64,000 nucleotides of DNA from Myxococcales bacterium (GTDB taxonomy: Bacteria; Myxococcota; UBA727; VGSZ01). A model generated the notes under the pieces. It was not told the DNA's origin. It saw nothing but the letters and a program-made list of their open reading frames with translations, and ran no database searches. Every line of letters begins with the position of its first letter. The first letter of the stretch is position 1. The DNA lies in contig JAHFED010000006.1 of NCBI GenBank assembly GCA_023248635.1, positions 83,771 to 147,770 of the forward strand, written 5' to 3'. Shown one piece after another: positions 22,057-30,447 of the stretch. A program made the position numbers and the translations under genes.

Positions 22057-22276
22057 CTCATCCCGCGTCCGATTGATGTTCGACCACGTTCTGAGATGGC
22101 AAGGACGCGGGATGATGCGCGTGAAGCGCGCCCGCGGAACGCGGAGTTGGTGGGGGGCCAAGCGTCCGGCTCCGCCGGCGCGGGGGGAGGTCTGCACCAG
22201 ACCTCCCAGAAGAGCATCTCCGACGGCTCTGAACGAGACCGCTCCGCGGTCGAAGTTCAGAGAGATCGGGGATCAG
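22057..22276 (+). repeat. Dispersed 220-bp hairpin-rich repeat, copy A
   Basis: This block is highly similar over its whole length to 58084-58302, in the same orientation and 36 kb away. It contains a 10-bp stem GGGAGGTCTG / CAGACCTCCC with a 3-base loop (22185-22207), and GATGATGCGCGTGAAGCGCGC is unchanged in both copies. Both copies lie immediately 3' of a minus-strand lipoprotein gene. No start-to-stop frame shared by the two copies looks like a protein. It fills most of the 296-base gap between pilT and the next gene. Confidence 0.85.
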
Positions 22277-22289
22277 CACATCAAGACGG

Positions 22290-22859
22290 TCATTCAGGAT
22301 CGGGGCAAGGACTGGCACTGATCAAAGACAGCTCGATGAGATTCCACGAGTTGTCGCCGTGGTTGCCGATGTGGAAATGCGCCAGGCTGCCGCGCTCGAC
22401 GTCACGCTGCAGGCTCACCCGCGGGGCCAGCAGCCCGCTGCTGCTGGGAATGTCGACGAGCTCCGACACCACAATGTCGCCGTCGAGGGCGATGGCGACT
22501 TCGGCCTGGGCCTCGGGAAAGCTCGCCTGGGAGAAGTAGAAGACCCGCACCTGCAGGTCGTCGCCGACGCGCAGATTCTGCTGCAGCGGTTGGGAGACGG
22601 TGGCCCAGCCGCAGCCAAAGCGGGTGTCGATTTCGACGGCGTCGTCGATGCCGAAGGACTGCACCTGGATCTCATCGGCCGAGCAAGTCGCCGCGTCGGC
22701 GGGAGCGGGCCACAGCGGGTCTTCGTCGTTGGGGACAAAGGACCACGCCAGGGGATCGACCGTCGGGGTCTTTTGTTCGCACACCGGTGGGGGTGCACAG
22801 CCAACGAGGCCCAGCCCGACCAGCGCGAAAACGACGATCCATTGGTCCTTGCTGCCCAC
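22290..22859 (-). CDS. Hypothetical lipoprotein
   Basis: About 190 residues from the GTG at 22859; the longer GTG at 22952 abuts the stop of the upstream gene but adds 31 residues ahead of the signal peptide. The signal peptide ends in LVGC. The mature part includes CAPPPVCEQK and a later segment LAPRVSLQRDVERGSLAHFHIG and ends in CPDPE. Four to five Cys residues may form disulfides. No family recognised. Outer-membrane or periplasmic lipid anchoring is inferred from the lipobox. Confidence 0.68.
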   Translation of the reverse strand: MGSKDQWIVVFALVGLGLVGCAPPPVCEQKTPTVDPLAWSFVPNDEDPLWPAPADAATCSADEIQVQSFGIDDAVEIDTRFGCGWATVSQPLQQNLRVGDDLQVRVFYFSQASFPEAQAEVAIALDGDIVVSELVDIPSSSGLLAPRVSLQRDVERGSLAHFHIGNHGDNSWNLIELSLISASPCPDPE

Positions 22860-22952
22860 GCCCGAGCGTAGCGGGAAGGAGACGCCCAGCAAGGCGTCGT
22901 CGCTCCCGTTGTTGCTGGGAAGCCGATAGGGCCGCCCGAGCGGGAAACTCAC

Positions 22953-23930
22953 TCAGGCGGTTTTGCGCTTCAGGCCCCACTCCCCGAGCTTGCGCCGAAT
23001 GGTGTGCTCTGAGAGGCCGGTCACCCGGGCGAGCTCACGGTTGCTCATCTCGAGGTAGTGGGCCTTGATGTAGTTGTTGGGATCGTCGATCGGATTGATC
23101 TTCGACGTCGACGACGCCTTCTTGGTCTTCTCCGGCGGCGGCTTGGCTTTGTCCGCCCTCGACGCTTTGGCCGTCTTGTGGGGCCCGGCCTTGGCAGCGG
23201 CCTTGTGCGCGCCCTTGACCAGTGCGGCGCCCTTGGCTGGTGCCGCTGCTTTCTTCGCCGTGGGTGCCGAAGAGGCCTTCGGTGGGGGCTTGGACGCTGC
23301 CGCCTTGCCCTTGGGGGGAGCGGCGGCGACCAGAGCCGGCGCGCCTTCGTCGTCGTCGTCGACGGCCTCTTCTTCGACCTTGGCGGCCTTGCCCTTCTTG
23401 CCGACCGGCAGGGGGGGCGGGGGCAAGGCTTCGGCTGCCTCCGCGGGGCCCTCGGCGGCGACGGCCTCTTCGGCTTCGGGCTCTTCGACCGGAGTGATGC
23501 CCAGACGCTCGAGCTCGGTGGCGACGTCGACGTCGTTCATGCCCAGCTGCTCGCTCAGCTCGCTCAGGCGCTTCTCGGCGCCGAAGTCCCGCAGGTAGCC
23601 GACGACGTCGAGGTTGCCGAATTCCCGATCACCGCCCGAAAGGTAGACGATCTTCAGGTACCCCGGCACCGAACGCTGCACCCGTGCAAAACGGCGGGCC
23701 TCGCGCTCAAAGAGCATGGATCCGATCGGATAGGTCATCGACGGCTCCACGAGACGGGCCTTCGCGCGCTTGATGCTCTCGGCCGCTTCCTCGATGAGGC
23801 CGCGGCGCCAATCCATGGCCGCTTCGCCGATTTCCTCGAAGTTGCCGTCGTCCTCGCCCTCTTCTTCGAAGGCGCCGGTGGAATCATGGATGTTCTCGAG
23901 TTCTTCGAGCTGTTTGCTGTTGAAGATCAT
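22953..23930 (-). CDS. Putative DNA-binding protein: acidic N-domain, H1-like Lys/Ala/Pro linker, C-terminal HTH
   Basis: About 325 residues from the ATG at 23930. The N-terminal 150 residues form an acidic helical domain (MIFNSKQLEELENI; WRRGLIEEAAESIKRAK). A long Lys-Ala-Pro-rich section (about residues 170-285) resembles histone H1-like tails (for example AAKAGPHKTAKASRADKA). The last 40 residues (EMSNRELARVTGLSEHTIRR) form a helix-turn-helix of Fis/DNA-inverting type. This suggests a nucleoid-associated or regulatory protein. The partner is unknown. A low-complexity linker of this length may also occur in other myxobacterial regulators. Confidence 0.62.
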   Translation of the reverse strand: MIFNSKQLEELENIHDSTGAFEEEGEDDGNFEEIGEAAMDWRRGLIEEAAESIKRAKARLVEPSMTYPIGSMLFEREARRFARVQRSVPGYLKIVYLSGGDREFGNLDVVGYLRDFGAEKRLSELSEQLGMNDVDVATELERLGITPVEEPEAEEAVAAEGPAEAAEALPPPPLPVGKKGKAAKVEEEAVDDDDEGAPALVAAAPPKGKAAASKPPPKASSAPTAKKAAAPAKGAALVKGAHKAAAKAGPHKTAKASRADKAKPPPEKTKKASSTSKINPIDDPNNYIKAHYLEMSNRELARVTGLSEHTIRRKLGEWGLKRKTA

Positions 23931-24069
23931 GGTCGCTCTGGCTGGTGGGGAGGGCCCCCGCGTTGTAGCGGTGTCGGGCGTTCTGTCAATTCTTGCTCGC
24001 GCACGCCGGGATCCCGCCGGCGGCAACGGCGACAACGGCGCCGGCCCGGCCATCAGGGCCTGGGGTGGG

Positions 24070-25437
24070 TCAGGGCTCGTTGGCGGCGTGCCAGCCGAGG
24101 TCGCGCATGGCGCCCCAGCCGGGTCCCTGCTGGGGGAAGGTCAGCTCCTTGAGTGAGGACCAGAGCTCGTAGAAGCCGCTGTACTTGTCGGTGGTCTCTT
24201 CGCCGTTTGGCTCGATCATCCGGTAACAGCTCGAGGTCGAGCGCACGCCGTCAACGAAGGTGTTCATCGCGGTTCTGACCGGCAGGAGATCCCGCCGCTC
24301 GACGGGGAGCGCGTTCACGAGCTTGGTCATGACGACGCCGATCTTCAGGTAGTCGCGGTGGCACAGCCACAGGTTGAAGTCCTCGCCATACGTCCCTCCC
24401 CGGCGCGGGTTGATGCGGCCCAGGTAGCTCAACAGCTTCGACGAGAAGTCGATGGCGTCGTCGGGCCGCATCTTTGGGATTTCGCTCTTCACCAGGTCGA
24501 GGACCTTGTTGGCCCCCGCGCGCCTCTGGGTCGTGGAGATGGCCTCTGTCACCTGCTTCAACAGTGCGTCGACGTCGGCGCGCTGCCCGGGCAGCGCCGA
24601 GAGGCGGGCGAGATCGGCGAGGCCTGTGTCCTTGGGCCCGAGGTCGACAGTGACCGGCTTGGGGCCCTTGCCGTCGAGCACCAGCTTCATGGTCTGCTTC
24701 ACGCGCTCTTCGAGCTGGCTCAAGGAGAAGCCGGCGCGCGCCAACATCTCGGTGTCGACGGGCTTGGTGTGGGTGGTCCTGCCGACGGTCTCCCCCGCCA
24801 TGCGCAGGCCGAAGGGCGTGATGACGAGACTTTGATCGCCGTAAGGCAAATGCGACTTGCCGCTGATGGCGAAGGCGAAGTTGAGGCCCTCGTGGCTCAG
24901 CCCCGGCGACACCAGCTTCACCTCGGGCGCGGAGAACGAGCACAGCGGGATGACGTTGACCTTGGGGAACTCCGGCTTGCCCGCCCCGTGGTTGTGCTGG
25001 GCGCCGACGTACTCGGCGAAGGCCTTGATCTCGACGGACGCGTCGAAAGCCTGCCAACCGCCGCCCAGGTCGGCGACGCGCTTGTTGGTGTCGGCCTCGA
25101 TCTTGGCGTGGTTGTCCTTGACCTCGCCGGCCTTGGCCCTCATCTGGGTGGCCAGATCGAGAGCAGCAGCAGGAGCCGACGACGTCGGCGTCTTCGCCTC
25201 GGTCTTGGCCGGCGTCTCGCCCGTGCGCTGCGCGGTGGACGCTTCGCGCTCGGCAAGGATCTCCGCGGCGGCGAACAGGCGCTCCTTGGTCTTTTTCGCG
25301 CCGAAGGAGAAAAAGCCGGTGTCGATGCCTTTGGCGATCTGGGTGAGCTGCGCCGACGTCATGCCCGAGCTCTGGGCCTGATCTGCTTCCTTGAGGGCGC
25401 CAGAAACCCGCCGCGCGGCGTCGATGGTGGTGCTCAT
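24070..25437 (-). CDS. Hypothetical protein, second gene of an unknown pair
   Basis: 455 residues with no signal peptide or membrane segment. Residues 1-100 are polar and Ala/Thr-rich (AERFAAAEIL-type helices). The rest looks globular, with motifs such as GGWQAFDASVEIKAFAEYVG and SSKLLSYLGRINPRRGGTYGEDFNLWLCH. The start codon overlaps the stop of the upstream gene by 4 bases (ATGA), so the two are translationally coupled. No catalytic motif is evident. I do not recognise a family. Confidence 0.65.
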   Translation of the reverse strand: MSTTIDAARRVSGALKEADQAQSSGMTSAQLTQIAKGIDTGFFSFGAKKTKERLFAAAEILAEREASTAQRTGETPAKTEAKTPTSSAPAAALDLATQMRAKAGEVKDNHAKIEADTNKRVADLGGGWQAFDASVEIKAFAEYVGAQHNHGAGKPEFPKVNVIPLCSFSAPEVKLVSPGLSHEGLNFAFAISGKSHLPYGDQSLVITPFGLRMAGETVGRTTHTKPVDTEMLARAGFSLSQLEERVKQTMKLVLDGKGPKPVTVDLGPKDTGLADLARLSALPGQRADVDALLKQVTEAISTTQRRAGANKVLDLVKSEIPKMRPDDAIDFSSKLLSYLGRINPRRGGTYGEDFNLWLCHRDYLKIGVVMTKLVNALPVERRDLLPVRTAMNTFVDGVRSTSSCYRMIEPNGEETTDKYSGFYELWSSLKELTFPQQGPGWGAMRDLGWHAANEP

Positions 25438-25943
25438 GTGTTCGTCTCCGAAAGGGGGGGCGTGTCGCCGGGTTGGCCGCAGGGCACGTCGGCAGGCTCG
25501 CGCTTGAGGTCGAGAACCTGCTGCATCGCGTGGGTGCCAAGGGTGCCGAGCCGAAAGCCGTCGGTGCTGCGCCCGGCCACGGGCCGGTGGTCGCGCCCCC
25601 CACCGATGGCCGTCGACGACGCCTGCCCGGCCCGCTGCTGCTCCTCGAGCGCGGCGCCGCCGAGGATCTCCCGGACCAAAACGAGCACCCGCTTGCTCGG
25701 CGGATGGGCGGAGAACCAGGCGTGGACGGCGGCCTCGATCTCTTGCGGTGGCCGCGTGGCGTCGATACCGGCCTCGCGGCAGAAGGCGTCGAGGTGTGTC
25801 TTCAGCGCTGGCGACGGCTCGGCGGCCCCGCCCGCGCTGAAGAACAGGAAAGGGACCACGCTCTTCACCTCGTCAGAGCTGAAGTCGGCGCCGTCGATGC
25901 CCTGGGCGAGGGCCCGCAAAACCGGATCGGAGGTTGCGTCCAT
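25434..25943 (-). CDS. Hypothetical protein, first gene of an unknown pair
   Basis: About 169 residues from the ATG at 25943; the frame extends upstream to 26069 but the added part looks like non-coding composition. The protein has a helical N-terminal half (SDPVLRALAQGIDG; FFSAGGAAEPSPALKTHLDAF) and a disordered C-terminal third ending in PPLSETNT. Its stop overlaps the start of the next gene. Function unknown. It is 126 bases downstream of proB on the same strand and may be co-transcribed. Confidence 0.55.
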   Translation of the reverse strand: MDATSDPVLRALAQGIDGADFSSDEVKSVVPFLFFSAGGAAEPSPALKTHLDAFCREAGIDATRPPQEIEAAVHAWFSAHPPSKRVLVLVREILGGAALEEQQRAGQASSTAIGGGRDHRPVAGRSTDGFRLGTLGTHAMQQVLDLKREPADVPCGQPGDTPPLSETNT

Positions 25944-26069
25944 GCTGGAACGATAGCCCCAAGGGGACGAAGTTGGCGTACCCGTGGACGGCCCGGTCTG
26001 TGCCTCAGGCCGGCGCCCGGTTCTGTGCGGCCGATTCTTCAGTTCGGCAGCAGCTTGCTGCTGGGTCAC

Positions 26070-27188
26070 TCAGTCGAGGACGAGGTCGTCGCGGTGCAGC
26101 AGCTCGTCGGGCAAGTCGACGACGAGGGTTTGGGCTTCGCTGGTCTTTTTTCCCATCACGAGCCGCGCAGTGTCAGAGGCGACGGCGCTCAAGCCGCGGG
26201 CGTGGATGCGGCCGGCGCGATCTTTGACCGTGACGACTTCCCAGGCGGCGAAATCTCCTTCGACGCCTGTGACGCCGGCAAAGAGCAGGGAGCTGTTCTT
26301 GCGCAGCGCAGCCAGGGCGCCGTCGTCGATGGTGACGCTGCCGCGGGCTTTGAGGCTGCCGATCCAGCGTCTTTTGGCCGTGTCCCTATCGGCAGCACTC
26401 GCCGAGACCACCGTGCCGACGTCGTCGCCGGCGAAGATCTGGCCGAGGATGCCCCGCTCGCGCCCCGGGGCGATCACCGTTTGGGCGCCGTGACGGCGGG
26501 CGATGGCGGCGGCGTCGAGCTTGGTGATCATGCCGCCGGTGCCAAGTGCCGCCGCACCACTGGCGAAAGCCCTGACTTCAGGCCCGAGGTCGTCGACGAC
26601 GGCGACGCGCTGGGCGGTGGCATCGAGGCTGGGATCGGACGTGAACAAACCCGCGGCACTGGTGAGCAAGACGACGGCGTCGGCGTCGATGAGGCCCGAG
26701 ACGGCGGCTGCCAGCGTGTCGTTGTCGCCCAGCTTGATCTCGTCGACGGAGACCGTGTCGTTCTCATTGATGACGGGCACCAGGCCGCGCTCGAGCAGCA
26801 CCGCCAGCGCGCCCTTGGCGTTGTTGTAGCGGCGGCGGTCCTGCAGGTCGGCGTGGGTCAACAAGATCTGGGCGACGTCGACGTCGAACCAGCCGAAGGC
26901 CTGGGCCCAGTGCGCCATGAGCTTGGATTGTCCCGCCGCCGCCGACGCCTGCAGCGCGGCCAGCTCCGTGGGGCGCGTGCTGAGCTTCAAGCTCGGATAG
27001 CCCAGAGCAATGGCGCCCGACGAGACGACGACGACGGTCTTGCCTTGGCGGCGCAGGTTCATGACCTCGGCGGCGAAGTGGGCGAAGGGGTCGTGATCCT
27101 GGCGCCGCAGCAGCACGGAACCAATTTTGACGACGACGCGTCGGGCACTGACCAACCGGGCCCGGGCGGGATGCAGGGGCTCGCTCAT
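26070..27188 (-). CDS. proB: Glutamate 5-kinase (first step of proline synthesis)
   Basis: 372 residues, the usual length for the PUA-bearing form. It phosphorylates glutamate to gamma-glutamyl phosphate. Residues 18-25 (VVVKIGSV) form the N-terminal phosphate-binding loop. VVSSGAIALG, NENDTVSVDE and LGDNDTLAAAVSGL are diagnostic of ProB, and GTGGMITKLDAA is also conserved. A C-terminal PUA domain occupies about residues 280-360. It follows a lipoprotein-like gene with a 4-base ATGA overlap. proA is not adjacent. Confidence 0.94.
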   Translation of the reverse strand: MSEPLHPARARLVSARRVVVKIGSVLLRRQDHDPFAHFAAEVMNLRRQGKTVVVVSSGAIALGYPSLKLSTRPTELAALQASAAAGQSKLMAHWAQAFGWFDVDVAQILLTHADLQDRRRYNNAKGALAVLLERGLVPVINENDTVSVDEIKLGDNDTLAAAVSGLIDADAVVLLTSAAGLFTSDPSLDATAQRVAVVDDLGPEVRAFASGAAALGTGGMITKLDAAAIARRHGAQTVIAPGRERGILGQIFAGDDVGTVVSASAADRDTAKRRWIGSLKARGSVTIDDGALAALRKNSSLLFAGVTGVEGDFAAWEVVTVKDRAGRIHARGLSAVASDTARLVMGKKTSEAQTLVVDLPDELLHRDDLVLD

Positions 27189-28336
27189 CCGTCGTCGTCG
27201 TCGGGCAAGGCTGCCGGCGTCGCTTTCTTGCTGCCTTTGGCGCTGCCTTCGGGTCCAGCGTCTCTGGGCAGGGGCGGCACCACGTTGGCGTCTTCGAGGA
27301 TGGTGCGCGGCATCACCGGCATTTTCTTGCGCACGATCTCGTCGATGGCGCCCTCAGGAGCTTTGACGTTTTGGGCCTTGCCAATGTCGCTGAGGGCCTG
27401 GTGCAACTTCACGGTCAAGCGCGCCGGATCTTTGCCGTCGCCCACCAACATCACGCCCTCGAAGTCGACCAGCAGCGGCACGCCGGTGCCTTCGTCGACG
27501 AGGATGCGACCTGATCCGCCGGCCGGTCGCGCTCTCTTGGACCACTGGCTCACGCGCTCAGCGATGCGCTTGCGGCGGACGTCGTCGTCTTCGGGCGCTG
27601 GTTGCAGACCCGCGTCGGGCACCTCGATGGGGGCGGGCGGACCGTCGACGACGCCCTGGCCTTCGCTCTTGGCGACAGCGCTTTCGTCGGGGACCTTGAG
27701 CGAATAGCCGATGACGGGGCGGCCGGCGTGGGTGGTGGCACCGGTGCGTTCGACGACGAGGGAGTGCTGCACCAGGTCGTAGAAGGACTTCCAGACCGCC
27801 AGCGCATCGGTGCGGAAGGTGTTGCGCTCGCCGGCCGGGTCACGGCTGACGCGCCAATGCCCGTTGCCGTTTTTGAGAAAGAAAATGTCGTTGATGTAGG
27901 CCAGCTTCATCTCGCTGCCGTCGCCTGTGACGGTGTCGAGGGAGAAGTCGCCGCTGCTCGACTGCACGAGCCGCGTCTTTTCCGAGGAGCGCACGCCCTC
28001 GTCGCCGCGTCCAAAGCTGAGGGCGCCGTCGGAGGCCCACACAAACGAGCCCAGTCTCACGGCGATTTCGGCGCCGTCCATGTGACAGACGCGCTTCATT
28101 TTCTGGGCATCGGTGAGGCCGTCGACGTCGATTTTTTCGGTGGCCCGCGCCGAGATGTCCTCTTTGGGTTGGGGCTTGGACAGCCGCTCTTTGGCTTCGA
28201 TGTTCTCGGCCCGTTGGCAATTGCAGCCCGACCCGCTGCCCCAGACGCCCCCGCAAACGAGCGCGACGACGACGACGACGACCGCTTCGCCAGCACCGGC
28301 TACGACCTGCCGGGGATCAGAAACGCGCACAGCCAT
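27185..28336 (-). CDS. Hypothetical lipoprotein, coupled to proB
   Basis: 383 residues. A hydrophobic signal segment (about residues 18-32) is followed by a small-residue run ending at Cys37 (GSGSGCNC), which resembles a lipoprotein cleavage site though the lipobox is not classical. The mature region has CHMDGAEIAVRLGSFVW and a long, mostly beta-looking domain ending in a charged tail (DDDDG). I see no recognised domain. The coupling to proB (ATGA overlap) appears to be a positional accident of a compact genome rather than a pathway link. Confidence 0.65.
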   Translation of the reverse strand: MAVRVSDPRQVVAGAGEAVVVVVVALVCGGVWGSGSGCNCQRAENIEAKERLSKPQPKEDISARATEKIDVDGLTDAQKMKRVCHMDGAEIAVRLGSFVWASDGALSFGRGDEGVRSSEKTRLVQSSSGDFSLDTVTGDGSEMKLAYINDIFFLKNGNGHWRVSRDPAGERNTFRTDALAVWKSFYDLVQHSLVVERTGATTHAGRPVIGYSLKVPDESAVAKSEGQGVVDGPPAPIEVPDAGLQPAPEDDDVRRKRIAERVSQWSKRARPAGGSGRILVDEGTGVPLLVDFEGVMLVGDGKDPARLTVKLHQALSDIGKAQNVKAPEGAIDEIVRKKMPVMPRTILEDANVVPPLPRDAGPEGSAKGSKKATPAALPDDDDG

Positions 28337-28441
28337 GCTCCCGCCCTTACTGCACTGCGCTCAGCGGGCAAAGCACAGTGCCCCGTGCCGCCCCCTGTCA
28401 CCGACGCGTCGGCCCAGACCGGGCCCGTGGTAGCAAGCGCC

Positions 28442-29404
28442 ATGGTCAGCGCCACAGCCCCTGCCCGGATTGGAGAACCACGGACCAATGCCGGCGATGC
28501 CCTGGTGTGCCCCGGCTGCGGCGCCGTCGTCGACGTTGCTGCCGGCGAGGGAGCAGCGATCTGCGTCTACTGCGCGACGCCCGGCGTGGTCAGCCGACCG
28601 CGGGGACACAGCGTCGAACCCGCTCTCATCACCCCCTTCGTCGTCGGCCGCGAGGAGGCGCTGGCGGCAGCAAAACACTGGCAACGCTCCCGCTCCATTT
28701 TTGCCCAGAGCAGCATCAAGCAGGCGCCCATCGAAAAGATGCGCGGGGTGTATGTGCCGGCCTGGCTCTACAGCTGTGTGGCCCGCTCGACCTACACCGC
28801 GCGCATTGGCGAGCACTACACCGTCACGGAGACCTACACGACGACGGTGAACGGCAAGAGGGTCACCCGCACCCGCCAGGTGCAAAAGACCGAATGGCGC
28901 TCCCTCGCCGGTGAGCACGCCCAATACGTCAACGACGTCATCGTCACCGCCAGCAAAGGGGTGCCCAACGCTGAGCTCGAGCGCGTCGAGCCCTTCGACC
29001 TGCGCGGGCTGCGCCGCTACGACGCCGCCGCCGTCGTCGGTTGGCTGATGGAGGAGGCCTCCGTCGCCAAAGACGCTGGCACCCTGCTCGCGCGCGAAGA
29101 GACCATGGCCCACACGCAAAAGACCCTGTCGGCCTTCATGCCCGGCGACACCCACAGCGATCTCGCCTTCCACACCCAATTCGAGCGCGAGAGCGTCGAC
29201 GCCCTTTTGGTGCCGCTCTGGGTGCTGGCGGTGCGCTACGACCCGAAGAAACCCGCGCTGCGCCTCTTGGTCAACGGCACCACCAAGAAGGTCGGCGGCG
29301 ACACGCCCTGGTCGGTGCCAAAGATCGTGGCCGCCGTCGTCGCCGGCCTCGTCGTCGTCGGCGCTGTCGTTGCCTGGGGCGCACGCCATGGGTGGTTCCG
29401 ATGA
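28442..29404 (+). CDS. Zinc-ribbon protein with C-terminal membrane anchor, paralogue 1
   Basis: About 320 residues from the ATG at 28442. A four-Cys zinc ribbon (Cys23, Cys26, Cys41, Cys44: CPGCG and CVYC) is followed by a conserved body (KHWQRSRSIF, VYVPAWLYSC) and, near the C-terminus, PWSVPKI directly before one transmembrane helix (about residues 295-317). The next gene has the same layout with one more ribbon, and shared landmarks show they are paralogues. The ribbon should sit in the cytosol with a tail anchor. No enzymatic residue pattern is obvious. It is divergent from the lipoprotein gene; the ~105-base gap holds the two promoters, not resolved. Confidence 0.7.
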   Translation: MVSATAPARIGEPRTNAGDALVCPGCGAVVDVAAGEGAAICVYCATPGVVSRPRGHSVEPALITPFVVGREEALAAAKHWQRSRSIFAQSSIKQAPIEKMRGVYVPAWLYSCVARSTYTARIGEHYTVTETYTTTVNGKRVTRTRQVQKTEWRSLAGEHAQYVNDVIVTASKGVPNAELERVEPFDLRGLRRYDAAAVVGWLMEEASVAKDAGTLLAREETMAHTQKTLSAFMPGDTHSDLAFHTQFERESVDALLVPLWVLAVRYDPKKPALRLLVNGTTKKVGGDTPWSVPKIVAAVVAGLVVVGAVVAWGARHGWFR

Positions 29405-29471
29405 TGTCCCGCAGCCAAGCGTTCTGGGGGGACCACGCGCAGCAGGGGCAACGCTTGGCGAGGACGACGTC

Positions 29472-30437
29472 ATGACGGCTTGCACGCGTTGTCGGGCCCA
29501 GCTCGAAGCAGACGACCTCCGCTGTGCGGTGTGCGCCTTGTTGGTGCCTGAGGTGAGTGGTGCCGCGGCTGTGCTGGCCGCCGCCGTCAAAGTGTTCCGC
29601 TGTGGCGGCTGTGCTGCGGCCATGAGCTGGTCGGCGGAGAAGGCGGCCCTGGCTTGCGGCTTCTGCGGCGCAGCCACCCACCTCGAGGAGATGAAAGATC
29701 CCCTCGAGCAAACCGAGGCCTGGTTGCCCTTCACCGTCGACGCCAACCTCGCCAACACCGCGTTGCGCACCTGGCAGAAGTCCCTGTCGTGGTTCAGGCC
29801 GGGAGACCTCGCGTCGGCGTCGAAGGTGCAGAGCCTCAAGCCGATGTATTGGCCCGCCTGGCTGGTCGACGCCCGCGCCGACGTCGCCTGGGCCGCCGAC
29901 AGCGATGCGGGCTCGGGACAATCGGCCTGGGCCCCCCACGCCGGCGTCGTCGACCTCGCCTTCGATGGATTGTTGGTGGGCGCTTCGCGCGGGCTCTCCG
30001 CCGCCGAAATGGACGGGTTGGCGCCGGGCTACGCCGTGCGCTCCAAGGCCAGCGCGCCCTCGCTGCTGCCGGCATTGATCGACGAGAGCTTCGATGTGCA
30101 GCGCAGCCTGGCCCGTGAGCGCGTGAGTGCGGCCTGCGCCAAGGCGGCGGGTGCGGTGGTGCAGCAGGGGCACATCCCGGGCAAGACGTTCCGCAAAGTG
30201 AAAGTGGCCCTGGTGTTGTCGTCGTTGACGACGGCGCGCTTGAGCTTGCCTGCCTGGGTGATGGCCTACCGCTACGGCAACGAGGTCTACCGCGTCGTCG
30301 TGCACGGCCAGGATCGGGCCATCGTCATCGGCAAAGCGCCCTGGTCGCTGCCAAAGATTCTGCTGACCATCATCGGCTCGCTGACGGCGATCGCGTTGAT
30401 CGGACTGCTCATCTGGGTGCTGGGTCGTCATCGCTGA
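29472..30437 (+). CDS. Zinc-ribbon protein with C-terminal membrane anchor, paralogue 2
   Basis: About 321 residues. The ATG at 29472 is preferred (GAGGA about 8 bases upstream); an earlier ATG at 29388 would overlap the preceding gene. It has two zinc ribbons: Cys4/7/18/21 and Cys44/47/62/65. The body shares with its upstream neighbour the pattern T-W-Q-K-S-x-S-W-F, a PAWLVDA/PAWLYSC block, a PAWVMAYRY/PLWVLAVRY block, and PWSxPKI before the terminal helix. The pair probably arose by tandem duplication. Function unknown; ndh follows 10 bases later. Confidence 0.7.
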   Translation: MTACTRCRAQLEADDLRCAVCALLVPEVSGAAAVLAAAVKVFRCGGCAAAMSWSAEKAALACGFCGAATHLEEMKDPLEQTEAWLPFTVDANLANTALRTWQKSLSWFRPGDLASASKVQSLKPMYWPAWLVDARADVAWAADSDAGSGQSAWAPHAGVVDLAFDGLLVGASRGLSAAEMDGLAPGYAVRSKASAPSLLPALIDESFDVQRSLARERVSAACAKAAGAVVQQGHIPGKTFRKVKVALVLSSLTTARLSLPAWVMAYRYGNEVYRVVVHGQDRAIVIGKAPWSLPKILLTIIGSLTAIALIGLLIWVLGRHR

Positions 30438-30447
30438 GGAGGCTGTC

